NCBI RefSeq assembly: GCF_900096975.1
Contig: NZ_FMYQ01000031.1
Span: 1 to 64,000 of the forward strand
Direction: 5' to 3'
Origin: Paraburkholderia lycopersici
GTDB taxonomy: Bacteria; Pseudomonadota; Gammaproteobacteria; Burkholderiales; Burkholderiaceae
DNA: 64,000 nt
Position numbers and translations under genes: made by a program. Positions 8,353-17,978 of this stretch are shown piece after piece (positions within the stretch are counted from its first letter, which is position 1; every line of letters starts with the position of its first letter). The notes under the pieces were generated by a model that saw only the letters and a list, made by a program, of their open reading frames with translations, was not told where the DNA came from and did not search any database.

Positions 8353-9276
8353 ATGAGCGAATTCGTTTCAGTCAGGGAAGTCGGCGTGCGAGACGGACTG
8401 CAGATGGTGAAGACGATTCTTCCCGCCGGCAGGAAGGTTGAATGGTGCCGCAGGGAAGCTGCGGCGGGCATCAGCCACATCGAGGTGACCTCGTTCGTGC
8501 CGCCGAAGATCGCGCCGCAGTTTGCAGACGCCGAGGAGGTCGCGGCCGGCGTGCTCCGGATCGAGGGGCTCCATGCCAGCGCATTGGTGCCCAACCTGCG
8601 GGGTGCCCAGAGGGCCATGGAGATCGGTCTGAAGAAGATCGACTATGTTCTCTCGGCAAGCAACGAACACAACATGAGGAATGTGAGGCGATCCACCGAG
8701 GAGTCGATTGAGGATTTTTCCCGCATCGTGTCATACCGCGACGAACTGGGGCGTGCCGATGTCGTCGTTGGTTCGGGAGTGGCGACGGCGTTCGGCTGCA
8801 CGATTGCCGGAAAAGTGGAGCCGTCGACCGTACTCCAGATCGTTGAGCGGCTGCTCAAGATGGGTGCGGACGAGATCACGATTGCCGATACCGTCGGATA
8901 CGCCAACCCGGGCCAGGTACGGGATCTGATGAGGGACGTGCTGCGACTGACGGGTGAGACGCCGGTGGCCTGCCACTTCCACGATACCAGGGGCATGGGA
9001 ATGGCAAACGTCTATGCCGCGCTCGAGGTGGGTGTCAGGGCGTTCGATTCGTCTCTGGCCGGGCTGGGCGGTTGTCCTTTCGCACCCAATGCGACGGGCA
9101 ATATCAACACCGAGGACTGCGTTTTTCTCCTCGAATCACAGGGATTGCGCACCGGGGTCGACATTAACGCTCTCATTGAACTCAGGCGTGATGTCGAGAC
9201 GTGGTTACCCGGGGAGCCATTTGCCGGAGCCATTGCGAGGGCGGGGCTGCCCAAGGGCTTCGTTCCCGTCGCCTGA
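8353..9276 (+). CDS. Hydroxymethylglutaryl-CoA lyase-like enzyme (HMGL family)
   Basis: A 307-residue TIM-barrel lyase of the HMGL-like family that cleaves 3-hydroxy-3-methylacyl-CoA-type esters. Visible marks are EVGVRDGLQ at the N-terminus (metal-binding Asp), the CHFHDTRGMGMAN metal-site segment and GLGGCPFAPNATGN with the mobile-loop Cys. A start at ATG 8353 follows GAGAGGCAG. With the hydratase and acyl-CoA dehydrogenase this makes a leucine/isovalerate-like route. The substrate may be another branched acid. Confidence 0.88.
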   Translation: MSEFVSVREVGVRDGLQMVKTILPAGRKVEWCRREAAAGISHIEVTSFVPPKIAPQFADAEEVAAGVLRIEGLHASALVPNLRGAQRAMEIGLKKIDYVLSASNEHNMRNVRRSTEESIEDFSRIVSYRDELGRADVVVGSGVATAFGCTIAGKVEPSTVLQIVERLLKMGADEITIADTVGYANPGQVRDLMRDVLRLTGETPVACHFHDTRGMGMANVYAALEVGVRAFDSSLAGLGGCPFAPNATGNINTEDCVFLLESQGLRTGVDINALIELRRDVETWLPGEPFAGAIARAGLPKGFVPVA

Positions 9277-9310
9277 CACGTATTGCATTGCTTAACGAGA
9301 GATCAACAGC

Positions 9311-10513
9311 ATGAATTCAGCATCCACGACGATTTCCGATGACGAGATTTTTCTCTCGACGACCCGGGAGGATTTTCCCGAGCTCCGCGACGCCGTGCGG
9401 CGGATCTGCAAGGACTTTCCCGGCGAGTATTGGCGCAGTCTTGACGAGAAGTCCGGCTACCCGACGGAATTCGTCCAGGAACTGACGGACGCCGGCTTTC
9501 TGGGTGCGCTCATCCCCGAGGAGTATGGCGGCTCGGGCATGCCCTTGCGTGCGGCAGCGGTCATTCTCGAAGAGATCAACGCGAGCGGCTGTGTCGCGAG
9601 TCCGGCGCATGCCCAGATGTACATCATGGGTACGCTGCTCCGCCACGGGAGTGAAGAGCAGAAGCGCAAATACCTGCCCGCCATCGCGAGTGGGCAGCTT
9701 CGGCTGCAGGCATTTGGCGTGACTGAACCCACGTCCGGTTCCGATACAACGCAGTTGAAGACAAGGGCGGAACGACGGGGAGACGTCTACGTGGTCAACG
9801 GCCAGAAGGTCTGGACCTCGCGCGCCCTGCATTCCGATCTGATGTTGCTCCTGGTTCGTACAACGCCGCTTGACCAGTGCAAGAAGAAAACCGAAGGCCT
9901 GTCGACCCTGCTGGTCGATCTTCGGCAGGCGAAGGGCAACGGCATCGACATCCGGCCCATTCCGGCGATGCTCAATCACAACACGACGGAAGTTTTCATC
10001 GAAAACCTGGAAGTACCTGTTGAGAACCTCGTGGGAGAGGAGGGCAAGGGCTTCCGTTACATCCTCGATGGCATGAACGCCGAACGAATCCTGGTTGCCC
10101 AGGAGTGTATCGGCGACGGACGCTGGCTGCTCAAGAAGGGCGTCGACTATGCGAACGAACGTCGGGTGTTCGGACGGTCGATCGGACAGAATCAGGGCAT
10201 CCAGTTTCCGCTCGCCCGAGCCTACATGGAGCTGGAAGCGGCTGACCTGATGTCGCGAAAGGCCGCTGCGCTCTTTCAGGCCGGACAGCCGTGCGGCGCG
10301 GAAGCGAACATGGCGAAGCTGCTTGCGTCCGAGGCGACCTGGCATGCGGCTGACACGACGCTTCAAACCCACGGGGGTTTCGGTTACGCGCGGGAGTACG
10401 ACATCGAGCGCAAGTGGAGAGAGGTCCGCATCTATCAGACTGCCCCTGTCTCGACGAATCTGATTCTCGCTTTCCTCAGCGAGCACGTGCTGGGGTTGCC
10501 GCGCTCGTATTGA
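9311..10513 (+). CDS. Acyl-CoA dehydrogenase
   Basis: A 400-residue FAD enzyme introducing the alpha,beta double bond into an acyl-CoA and handing electrons to ETF. The flavin-site segment FGVTEPTSGSDTT lies at residues 135-147 and VFGRSIGQNQGIQFPLA at 286-302. At the usual short/medium-chain catalytic Glu position near the C-terminus the sequence is IYQTAPVS (residue 376 is Gln). A Glu occurs in GMNAER (residue 258), where isovaleryl-CoA and long-chain dehydrogenases place their base. This points to a branched or long acyl substrate. It is probably the last gene of the CoA operon. Confidence 0.9.
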   Translation: MNSASTTISDDEIFLSTTREDFPELRDAVRRICKDFPGEYWRSLDEKSGYPTEFVQELTDAGFLGALIPEEYGGSGMPLRAAAVILEEINASGCVASPAHAQMYIMGTLLRHGSEEQKRKYLPAIASGQLRLQAFGVTEPTSGSDTTQLKTRAERRGDVYVVNGQKVWTSRALHSDLMLLLVRTTPLDQCKKKTEGLSTLLVDLRQAKGNGIDIRPIPAMLNHNTTEVFIENLEVPVENLVGEEGKGFRYILDGMNAERILVAQECIGDGRWLLKKGVDYANERRVFGRSIGQNQGIQFPLARAYMELEAADLMSRKAAALFQAGQPCGAEANMAKLLASEATWHAADTTLQTHGGFGYAREYDIERKWREVRIYQTAPVSTNLILAFLSEHVLGLPRSY

Positions 10514-10708
10514 GAACAGCAGCCCCGCTCTTTGCGCGGCGCGGGCTAACGTCGGCGGCATCGCTGCGTATTCGTGCGCAAGCGAGTGGTTGCTAAAAAG
10601 TCGGCAACAAAGATAGTCTGGCACGAGTGGTCCATATCCTGCGCGCGGCGATTCGCGTCGCCGCGCGCATGCGGGCACAGAGGAAATCAAGCCTTGAAAG
10701 GAAACGTT

Positions 10709-11770
10709 GTGTCACTGTTCAATACGGCTGTTCAAGGGCGGCCTGCCAGATTTGGCAGCATCTTCGCGCCTGATTCGACGTGGCTCGCCTTGCAGCCTGC
10801 CGAACCGGTTATTGAGCCCGATATTCCCATCGTCGACGCACATCATCATTTGTGGGACCGGCCGCAGTCCGAATACCTGATCCGGCAATACGCGGAAGAT
10901 GTGGCGGGTGGACACGCAGTTGTAAAGACCGTCTATCTCGAATCGGGTGCGATGTCCCGGGCGCATGGGCCGGCTTCGCTCAGGCCCGTCGGTGAGACGG
11001 AGTTTGCCGCCGGAATGGCGGCCATGAGCGAGAGCGGCGCCTATGGGCCGGCGAAGATCTGCGCGGGCATTGTCGGTTTCGCCGATTTGCGTCTGGGAGC
11101 CGCAGTGGAAGAGGTGCTGGCGGCGCATCTGGAGGCCGGCAACGGGCGCTTTCGGGGAGTCCGGTTTGCCGCCGGATGGGATGCCAGTCCGGAGGTTGGC
11201 AACAGTCATGACTGGTGCGAGTCTCAGATGATGCTGCGAGACGACGTCATTTCTGGCCTGCATGTTCTATCACGCATGGGGCTATCGCTTGACGCATGGG
11301 TGTTTCACCCCCAGCTCGGCGACGTTCAGGCGATTGCCGAAGCGCTCCCCGGCCTGGACATCGTCGTTGGCCATTGTGGTGGTCCGCTCGGGTACGGACC
11401 ATATGCCGGACGCGAGAACGAGGTCTTCGAAGTCTGGCGCGCTTCGATGGCCAGGCTGGCGAAATACCCGAACGTCTCGGTCAAGCTTGGCGGCATGATG
11501 ATGCGTCTGGCAGCGTTCGACTACCGGACGGCGCCGATCCCTCCATCTTCGGAATTGCTCGCATCCCTATGGCGGCCGTATGTCGAAACATGCGTTGACC
11601 TTTTCGGGGCTCAACGATGCATGTTCGAAAGCAACTTCCCGGTCGAGAAGATGGGCACCGGATACAACGTTTTCTGGAACGCCATGAAGCGGGTCGTCGG
11701 TGCCGCATCCGTGGACGAGAAGCGGGCGCTGTTCTCGGGCACTGCAAGCCGCTTCTACCGGCTGGATTGA
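10709..11770 (+). CDS. Amidohydrolase family 2 protein, lactonase-like
   Basis: A 353-residue TIM-barrel metal hydrolase (Amidohydro_2). The N-terminal metal motif is DAHHHLWD, a form common in sugar-acid lactonases. GRFRGVRFAAGWD, VVGHCGGPLGYG and the C-terminal MFESNFPVEK segment with the late acidic residue are also visible. I chose the GTG at 10709 because AAAGGAAAC lies six bases upstream; the open frame continues further left without family similarity. Standing just before KDA dehydratase and KGSADH, it could open a lactone feeding that route, which is inference from context. Confidence 0.8.
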   Translation: MSLFNTAVQGRPARFGSIFAPDSTWLALQPAEPVIEPDIPIVDAHHHLWDRPQSEYLIRQYAEDVAGGHAVVKTVYLESGAMSRAHGPASLRPVGETEFAAGMAAMSESGAYGPAKICAGIVGFADLRLGAAVEEVLAAHLEAGNGRFRGVRFAAGWDASPEVGNSHDWCESQMMLRDDVISGLHVLSRMGLSLDAWVFHPQLGDVQAIAEALPGLDIVVGHCGGPLGYGPYAGRENEVFEVWRASMARLAKYPNVSVKLGGMMMRLAAFDYRTAPIPPSSELLASLWRPYVETCVDLFGAQRCMFESNFPVEKMGTGYNVFWNAMKRVVGAASVDEKRALFSGTASRFYRLD

Positions 11771-11870
11771 CGGGCGCGAGTTACGGAAGAGCTGGTACGA
11801 CGGTAGTCGAACACACAAATGCGATCGCACGAGAGTCAGGCTCGGGCAACGCTGATCTGTATGCGATGTT

Positions 11871-12803
11871 ATGGGGATAATCTTGGCTGACAAAATCTAT
11901 CGGGGCGTGTTCCCCGTTGCGCCTACCATTTTCGATGCGAACGGTCGTGTCGATCTCGACGGTCAGCGTCGTGCAATCGACTTCATGATCGATGCGGGCT
12001 CCGACGGAATCTGTATTCTCGCCAATTTCTCCGAGCAGTTTGCCCTGACGGACGACGAGCGCGACATCGTCCAAACGACGGTACTCGAACACGTAGCGGG
12101 CCGCATACCGGTGATCGTGACGACCACGCACTTCAGTTCGCTCGTTTGCGCCGAACGTAGTCGTGCTGCGCAGGATGCCGGCGCGGCGATGGTGATGGTA
12201 ATGCCGCCGTATCACGGCGCGACAATCCGCGTTGCCGAGCGCAACATCCATGAATTTTACGGCCGTGTATCGGATGCAATTGATATTCCGATCATGATCC
12301 AGGATGCGCCCGTCTCGGGCACACCGTTATCCGCTTCGTTTCTTGCGAAGCTCGCTCGCGAAGTCGCGAACGTATCGTATTTCAAGATCGAAACGGCGCA
12401 GGCGGCATCGAAGCTGAGGGAATTGATCGAGCTGGGCGGCGACGCGGTCGTTGGTCCTTGGGATGGCGAAGAGGCGATTACGCTGATGCCGGATCTCGAC
12501 GCGGGTGCAACGGGCGCCATGACGGGAGGTGGGTACCCGGATGGTATCCGCAAGATCGTCGACGCGTACTTCGCCGGGGACGCAGAAAAGGCCGCTGATC
12601 TTTACCAGCAATGGTTGCCGCTCATCAATTACGAGAATCGCCAGTGTGGGCTTGCCGCATGCAAGGCGCTGATGAAGGAAGGCGGTGTGATCGGTTCGGA
12701 TACGATTCGCCATCCGCTCGCGCCGATGCATCCCTCGGTGCGCGCGGGACTTCTGAAAGTAGCACGCCGCCTTGATCCGCTGGTCCTGCGCTGGGGCAAG
12801 TGA
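11871..12803 (+). CDS. L-2-keto-3-deoxyarabonate dehydratase (DHDPS/NAL family)
   Basis: A 310-residue class I aldolase-fold dehydratase that converts L-2-keto-3-deoxyarabonate to alpha-ketoglutaric semialdehyde. It strongly resembles characterised L-KDA dehydratases throughout: [40 protein letters not shown]-like [13 protein letters not shown], the Schiff-base Lys172 in SYFKIETAQ, and [11 protein letters not shown]. It overlaps the frame of the next gene, KGSADH, which takes its product. The start may instead be a TTG at 11883. A decayed C-terminal fragment of a paralogue is fused to an FAH fragment at 19.7 kb. Confidence 0.88.
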   Translation: MGIILADKIYRGVFPVAPTIFDANGRVDLDGQRRAIDFMIDAGSDGICILANFSEQFALTDDERDIVQTTVLEHVAGRIPVIVTTTHFSSLVCAERSRAAQDAGAAMVMVMPPYHGATIRVAERNIHEFYGRVSDAIDIPIMIQDAPVSGTPLSASFLAKLAREVANVSYFKIETAQAASKLRELIELGGDAVVGPWDGEEAITLMPDLDAGATGAMTGGGYPDGIRKIVDAYFAGDAEKAADLYQQWLPLINYENRQCGLAACKALMKEGGVIGSDTIRHPLAPMHPSVRAGLLKVARRLDPLVLRWGK

Positions 12804-12838
12804 TGGGTTCGTCACGTCTTTTTTTGGAGAAATCCCGG

Positions 12839-14422
12839 ATGCAGATCGCAGGTAACCTTCTGATTGGACAGAAAGCTGTACGCGGGACAAACGGTTTGAT
12901 CCGAGGGCTCGACGCCGCCACCGGCACAGCTCTGGAGCCGGCGTTCGGTGGCGCGACGCGTGCCGACCTCGATGCCGCGTGCGAGCTTGCGCGGTCGGCA
13001 TTCGATATCTATCGGGAGGCGCCGCTCGAAGCACGAGCACGGTTTCTCGAGTCGATTGCACAAAACATCCTCGATCTCGGCGACAGCCTGATTGAGCGCT
13101 GCGTGGTGGAGAGCGGGCTGCCTCGCGCGCGCGTAGAGGGCGAACGCGGCCGCACGGTTGGTCAGTTGCGCCTGTTTGCAGCTGTTGTACGCGATGGACG
13201 TTTTCTCGGTGTACGTATCGACCCTGCACAGCCGGAGCGCAAACCATTGCCGCGTCCCGATCTGCGTTTGCGTCATATCGCGCTCGGTCCGGTAGCCGTG
13301 TTCGGTGCGAGCAATTTTCCACTCGCGTTTTCGGTGGTGGGGGGGGATACGGCATCGGCGCTTGCGGCCGGGTGTCCGGTGATCGTGAAGGCGCATTCGG
13401 CGCATCCCGGCACTTCGGAACTCGTTGGGCTGGCGACACAGAAGGCCGTTCGCGATTGCGGCATGCCGGAAGGCACGTTCTCGTTACTCTTCGACAGTGG
13501 CCTGGAGATTGGTCAAGCGCTTGTCGGGGATCGCCGGATCAAGGCGGTTGGGTTTACCGGATCGCGCGCCGGCGGCATGGCTCTCGTAAATGTCGCCGCC
13601 ACGCGTTGCGAGCCGATTCCCGTATTCGCAGAGATGAGCAGTATCAATCCGGTGCTGCTTTTTCCAACGGCGTTGAAGCGTCGTGCGGAGGCGATTGGCG
13701 AGGCGTTCGCCGGCGCTCTGGTGCTCGGTGCCGGTCAATTCTGTACTAACCCCGGTCTGGTCCTTGCGGTGGACGGGCCCGACCTCGATCGTTTTGTGGC
13801 TGCAGCATCGGCGGCGCTGTCTGCAACGCCCGCCGCGACCATGCTCACTCCCGGCATCCGCAAGGCTTACGAGGCGGCTGTAGGCCGTGCTGCGCAACAC
13901 GCCGGTGTGAGCGTGCTGGTGCATGGCGGTGAGGCAACCACACAGCATCAGGGCCAGGCGGTACTCTTCTCGACAACTGCGGATGCGTTTCGCCGGCATC
14001 CCGAGCTGCACGAGGAAATTTTCGGCGCATCGTCGCTCGTTGTGCGTTGTCCCGATATGGAGTCGATGCGCGACATCGTAGAGTCGCTGGAGGGACAATT
14101 GACGACTGCGCTGCATATCGACGATGCCGATCATGCGGACGCGCGCACTTTCCTGCCCGTGCTTGAACGTCGCGCCGGGCGCATTCTGGCTAATGGCTTT
14201 GGCACCGGTGTGGAAGTCGGGCATGCGATGGTGCACGGCGGTCCCTATCCGGCGACATCCGATAGTCGCTCGACGTCGGTAGGCAGTCTTGCAATACATC
14301 GATTCCTGCGACCGGTATGTTACCAGGACATGCCGGAGACGCTCCTGCCCGTCGAACTGCATCAGGAAAACCCGCTTGAGCTGCATCGATTGATAGACGG
14401 TCAACCGGAGACCCGTACGTAA
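12839..14422 (+). CDS. Alpha-ketoglutaric semialdehyde dehydrogenase (2,5-dioxovalerate dehydrogenase)
   Basis: A 527-residue NADP-type aldehyde dehydrogenase of the long KGSADH class that oxidises 2,5-dioxovalerate to alpha-ketoglutarate. The catalytic Cys is in [14 protein letters not shown] and the general-base Glu in [28 protein letters not shown] and the late [25 protein letters not shown] are diagnostic for this subclass. I chose ATG 12839 for its TTGGAGA ribosome site over ATG 12800, which lies inside the dehydratase. With the dehydratase it forms the last two steps of the oxidative pentose (L-arabinose type) route. Confidence 0.9.
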   Translation: MQIAGNLLIGQKAVRGTNGLIRGLDAATGTALEPAFGGATRADLDAACELARSAFDIYREAPLEARARFLESIAQNILDLGDSLIERCVVESGLPRARVEGERGRTVGQLRLFAAVVRDGRFLGVRIDPAQPERKPLPRPDLRLRHIALGPVAVFGASNFPLAFSVVGGDTASALAAGCPVIVKAHSAHPGTSELVGLATQKAVRDCGMPEGTFSLLFDSGLEIGQALVGDRRIKAVGFTGSRAGGMALVNVAATRCEPIPVFAEMSSINPVLLFPTALKRRAEAIGEAFAGALVLGAGQFCTNPGLVLAVDGPDLDRFVAAASAALSATPAATMLTPGIRKAYEAAVGRAAQHAGVSVLVHGGEATTQHQGQAVLFSTTADAFRRHPELHEEIFGASSLVVRCPDMESMRDIVESLEGQLTTALHIDDADHADARTFLPVLERRAGRILANGFGTGVEVGHAMVHGGPYPATSDSRSTSVGSLAIHRFLRPVCYQDMPETLLPVELHQENPLELHRLIDGQPETRT

Positions 14423-14568
14423 TTTCAGCACCGCGTTATCTGAACCCAGTTTGCGGATGCGAAAAGGGGGAGGGCCCGGGTCAATGTTCCCGGTTGCCTC
14501 GCCGCCTGAGGAAAAGCGGAGCGCCGATTGTCGAGTGCTCGAAGGTAAGCCAGTGAGAGGAGGCGGTA

Positions 14569-15720
14569 GTGAAGAAAGGGATCAAGCTGTTTCAGGAGCT
14601 GACGTTCCGGTCAGTGACACTGAAGAATCGGATTGTAGTTTCGCCAATGGGGATGTATTCGGCCGAGAACGGGTATGTCATGCCATTTCACCTCGCGCAT
14701 TACGCGAAGTTTGCGATGGGGGGGGCAGGGCTGGTTTTTGTCGAGCAGACTGCCGTCACTCGCACCGGTCGAGTTTCGAATGGAGAACTGGGTCTTTGGG
14801 AAGACAGACAGATCGAAGGGATGCAGCAACTCGCGACGCTGATTAAATCGCAGGGTGCAAAGGCGGCTATCCAGATCGGTCATGGCGGACGAAAGGCAAG
14901 TCAGCAACGTGCGTTTCTGGGAAATGGCGAACTCACGGAATTCGATCTGGCAATCGGCGAGGAAAAGTGGGTTCCGGCAGGTCCATCGGCCATAGCCTTT
15001 GCCGACGGATGGCAGACGCCCGTGGCGATGTCCACCGACGCAATAAGGGGAATCGTTCACGCGTTTGTCGCGGCCGCACGGCGCGCGCTGCTGGCGGGGT
15101 TCGATATCATCGAACTTCACATGGCCCACGGTTATCTGTTGCAGAGCTTTCTGACTCCGCTGGCGAATCAAAGAACCGATGAGTATGGCGGCGCGCTGGA
15201 AAACCGCATGCGCCTTCCGCTCGAGGTTGCGCGGGCGGTGCGGTCAGCCATTCCCCATTCCACGCCCCTTTTTGTCCGGATTTCCGCGACGGACTGGATC
15301 GAAGGTGGCTGGACAATTGAGGATAGCCTGGTCCTGGCCGGAAAATTGAAGGCCGAAGGCGTCGATCTGATCGACTGTTCTTCGGGTGGGAACATGCAGT
15401 CCGGTGCTACCAATTCGAATCTGGCGAGAGGGCCGGGTTATCAGGTCGAATTTGCTCGCCGCATTCGTGCCGAAAAAGGCATCGCGACGGGAGCGGTCGG
15501 TCTTATCCGGACCCCAGAGCACGCCGAACGCATTCTCCAGGAAGACGATGCGGATCTTGTCTTTCTGGGGCGGCAGATGCTCTACGATCCGTTCTGGGCG
15601 CTGCATGCCGCTGAGCACTTCGGTCTGACCGGGAATTTTGAGGGCTGGCCCCAACAATACGGCTGGTGGTTGCATCGATGGGCGCGCGCCGTCCGAAACG
15701 GAGACGAACCGCTTCGTTAA
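14569..15720 (+). CDS. NADH:flavin oxidoreductase, Old Yellow Enzyme family (YqjM-like)
   Basis: A 383-residue FMN TIM-barrel enzyme that reduces activated C=C bonds. The GTG start has an AGAGGAGG ribosome site. Visible marks are NRIVVSPMGMYS (residues 20-31), IQIGHGGRKAS, the substrate-site His pair in ELHMAHGYLLQSFL, and the FMN-phosphate segment GAVGLI...DLVFLGRQMLYDP. In YqjM-type enzymes the residue after SPM is a flavin-contacting Cys; here it is Gly28. This changes the redox tuning expected for the class. Its substrate in this locus is unknown. Confidence 0.87.
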   Translation: MKKGIKLFQELTFRSVTLKNRIVVSPMGMYSAENGYVMPFHLAHYAKFAMGGAGLVFVEQTAVTRTGRVSNGELGLWEDRQIEGMQQLATLIKSQGAKAAIQIGHGGRKASQQRAFLGNGELTEFDLAIGEEKWVPAGPSAIAFADGWQTPVAMSTDAIRGIVHAFVAAARRALLAGFDIIELHMAHGYLLQSFLTPLANQRTDEYGGALENRMRLPLEVARAVRSAIPHSTPLFVRISATDWIEGGWTIEDSLVLAGKLKAEGVDLIDCSSGGNMQSGATNSNLARGPGYQVEFARRIRAEKGIATGAVGLIRTPEHAERILQEDDADLVFLGRQMLYDPFWALHAAEHFGLTGNFEGWPQQYGWWLHRWARAVRNGDEPLR

Positions 15721-15899
15721 TCGCAGCAACCAATCATGGTGGGTTGAGCCCCGGTATTTCCTGGGGCGAAGAAAAAGGGACGCGGAGCGTCAGATTTCCA
15801 CAGCGATTGAAATTATCGATAAGGATTGCGAAGCAATAATCATTGCTCGCAGGGATTCACATATCGAAGTCACTGTTTTTCATACCTTGAGGATGAGTC

Positions 15900-17285
15900 G
15901 TGGAAAACCAATCGGGCGTCGGCACGGCGGCGCACAAGCTGGGCAGGTTCATCGTGCGGTGTGCGCTGGACGAAATTCCCGAATCCGTTGCTGAAAAGGC
16001 GACATGCTGCATGCTCGACTCACTCGGACTGGCGGCCCTCGCAGCGGACGACGGCAGCGTGCGGGCACTTTCGGCGCTTGCGACAACCGTCGATGCTCGA
16101 CCGGGAACGGCGCGCCTATGGACCGACGGCCGCCGGGTGCCGCTACAGGAGGCGGTGGCTGCCAATGCCTGCGCCGCTCACGCCCATTTTCATGATGATT
16201 CGGAATATTCATCATGGACTCATCCTGGCTCTCTTGTGGTGCCGGCAGCGGTATGTACCGGTGAGGCGCTGAACGCTTCGATCGCAACTGTCCTCAGGGC
16301 GCTCGTTGCCGGGTACGGTGCGGTGTCGTGGCTCGGCGCGAATGAGGAGGTAGCCATGGCACTGATCAGGCGCGGCGTACGCACGAGCCCGACGCTGGGT
16401 ACGATCGCTGCGGCAGCCTCGACGGCCGTTCTGCTTGGCCTTGGTGAAGATCAGGCGGCACATGCCGTCTCGATCGCTACCAGTATCACGGGAGGGTTGC
16501 TGGAGCCGGTTCGCGCTGGCAGCGATGAATGGCGGCTGCAGAACGCCCATGCAGCACGTGGCGGCGTATTGGCGGCGCAGATGGCTGGTCAGGGAATGAG
16601 CGGCGCCCCAACTGCGCTGGAAGGGCCAAAGGGCTTGCTGCGTGCGTATGCGGAATTGAATTCGGAGCCACCATCCTGGGCGAATGAGCCAGACATGGCC
16701 GCCATCCTCGGCGTGGTGGCCAAACCTTTCGCAACGCTCGGCGACAACATGGCTGCCGCAATCGCCGCCAGGTTGCTGTTCGAGGATGGTGTTGACGTGG
16801 CGTCGGTTGAGCGTATCGACATCACGTTGTGGCGGCCGTATGCGGAGTACCCTGGAACCGGCTATAAGGGACCTTTTGAGCAGGTTGGACAGGCGCTTGC
16901 CAGTACGGCCTTCGCCGTTTCGGCAATGCTGGTTTTTGGAGAGCTCGAATACTGTGTCAATCGCGATCGTCGTAGCGACAGTCGCTTGCTGGAACTGGTG
17001 AGGTGCATGACGGTTCACGCCCAGGATGGTTGTGGACCCGAAGAAAGTACGGTAACGATCACCATGCGCGACGGATCCAGGCGTGCGCGGCGCGCTAAGG
17101 ATGCCGCTCCGAATCTGCTGCGGCACGATCGCGGCACTGCTATGCGGTTGCTCGAGACCCGACTTGCGATTTTGGGGAGACCACTGGAATCTGCCGGGTT
17201 ATTGGAAGCCGACGTATTCGATCGGAAAGTGTTTTCTTCGCCCGTAAATATTGCGGCAGTACTCGATAAGCTCCTGCCGACCTAA
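15900..17285 (+). CDS. MmgE/PrpD family protein
   Basis: A 461-residue member of the 2-methylcitrate dehydratase/immune-responsive-gene fold. The typical N-terminal helical domain holds the conserved FHDDSEYSSWTHPGSLVVPAA segment at about residues 100-120, followed by HAARGGVLAAQMA and a KPFATLGDN-like middle. The GTG start is preceded by TTGAGGATGAG. PrpD dehydrates 2-methylcitrate, but family members near catabolic genes work on diverse hydroxy-acids or isomerise itaconate-type acids. The neighbours (OYE, MFS, racemase fold) suggest a specialised role. The exact reaction cannot be assigned. Confidence 0.85.
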   Translation: MENQSGVGTAAHKLGRFIVRCALDEIPESVAEKATCCMLDSLGLAALAADDGSVRALSALATTVDARPGTARLWTDGRRVPLQEAVAANACAAHAHFHDDSEYSSWTHPGSLVVPAAVCTGEALNASIATVLRALVAGYGAVSWLGANEEVAMALIRRGVRTSPTLGTIAAAASTAVLLGLGEDQAAHAVSIATSITGGLLEPVRAGSDEWRLQNAHAARGGVLAAQMAGQGMSGAPTALEGPKGLLRAYAELNSEPPSWANEPDMAAILGVVAKPFATLGDNMAAAIAARLLFEDGVDVASVERIDITLWRPYAEYPGTGYKGPFEQVGQALASTAFAVSAMLVFGELEYCVNRDRRSDSRLLELVRCMTVHAQDGCGPEESTVTITMRDGSRRARRAKDAAPNLLRHDRGTAMRLLETRLAILGRPLESAGLLEADVFDRKVFSSPVNIAAVLDKLLPT

Positions 17286-17384
17286 AGATAGACACTTTCC
17301 CTGTTGACCCTGACCCAGGAGCAGTCCGGTCCAAAAGTAGAGAAATTCGGTGCGATGTTTCCGATCGGACACGAAGGTCATGCC

Positions 17385-17510
17385 ATGAAGACGAGCAGGT
17401 TTATGGATGGGCGGATTGCGTTTGCGCTGAAGCAGGCCAGGCTGGGTGCGAAGGTCGAAGAGATTTGTCGCAAGTTCGGAATCAGTGATGCGACGTGCTT
17501 GAAGAATCCA
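17385..17510 (+). pseudogene. IS3-family transposase OrfA, N-terminal relic
   Basis: The ATG at 17385 opens with MKTSRFMDGRIAFALKQ and continues to KVEEICRKFGISDAT. This is the standard helix-turn-helix start of IS3-family OrfA. It loses similarity at about 17500 and runs into unrelated relic DNA. No OrfB and no terminal inverted repeats are visible. Confidence 0.75.
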
Positions 17511-17709
17511 TCAGCAAGTTGGGCGACGTGAATGCCGGTGATCGCACGATGCTCGGCGCGTTGCTTGCTCGCTGCGAACACCTTCAAAGAAGCGCTGAAT
17601 GGAGGCAAGCCCGCGAGACAGGCATAGGATGCGGTGGTTCTGGCTGCGCAAAAGGGCGCGCAGATTCACGCTGATATGAATTCGCGCCAGACGGCCAGGC
17701 TATCTCGGC
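17498..17709 (+). pseudogene. Probable dihydroxyacetone-kinase (DhaL domain) relic
   Basis: Reading across frames gives KLGDVNAGDRTMLGALLA, then NTFKEALNGGKPARQA, then DAVVLAAQKGAQIHADMNSR. The order and spacing match the end of a DhaL/Dak2 domain (GD-x-TM-x-D-x-L, A-A-x-x-G-A-x-x-T-x-D-M). At least two frameshifts and a stop break it, and only about 70 codons remain. The assignment rests on short motifs, so confidence is moderate. Confidence 0.45.
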
Positions 17710-17838
17710 ATGCAGGCCGATCTGCACACCGGGCTTTACGTGGAGATCGCAGCGTACAACCGCCTGATCCGGACGGCCGACCGGATCGAAGGCATCGGTG
17801 CCTATAACGGGAAGCGCCAGCCGTTTTCAACGGACGTT
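17710..17838 (+). pseudogene. Enoyl-CoA hydratase, C-terminal relic
   Basis: MQADLHTGLYVEIAAYNRLI followed by DRIEGIGAYNGKRQPF matches the last 40 residues of crotonase-family hydratases. The intact protein at 7549 has LQMSLSDGLAFEIEAYNRMV and EGVLAYNEKRKPNF at the same place. The rest of the gene is missing. Directly upstream are DhaL-like and IS3 scraps, so this interval is a patchwork of deletions. Confidence 0.7.
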
Positions 17839-17978
17839 GAGCTTCGATGGCAGCCGACATGCGATGGACCGCTGGACCAGTTGTGGGTTCGGCTGAGGCA
17901 ACTGTATGCAGCACCTGACGAGGCCACCAGCACAAGATCGGTGGTCCGTGATAACCCGTGAAAAACGGAGGAGACGGT

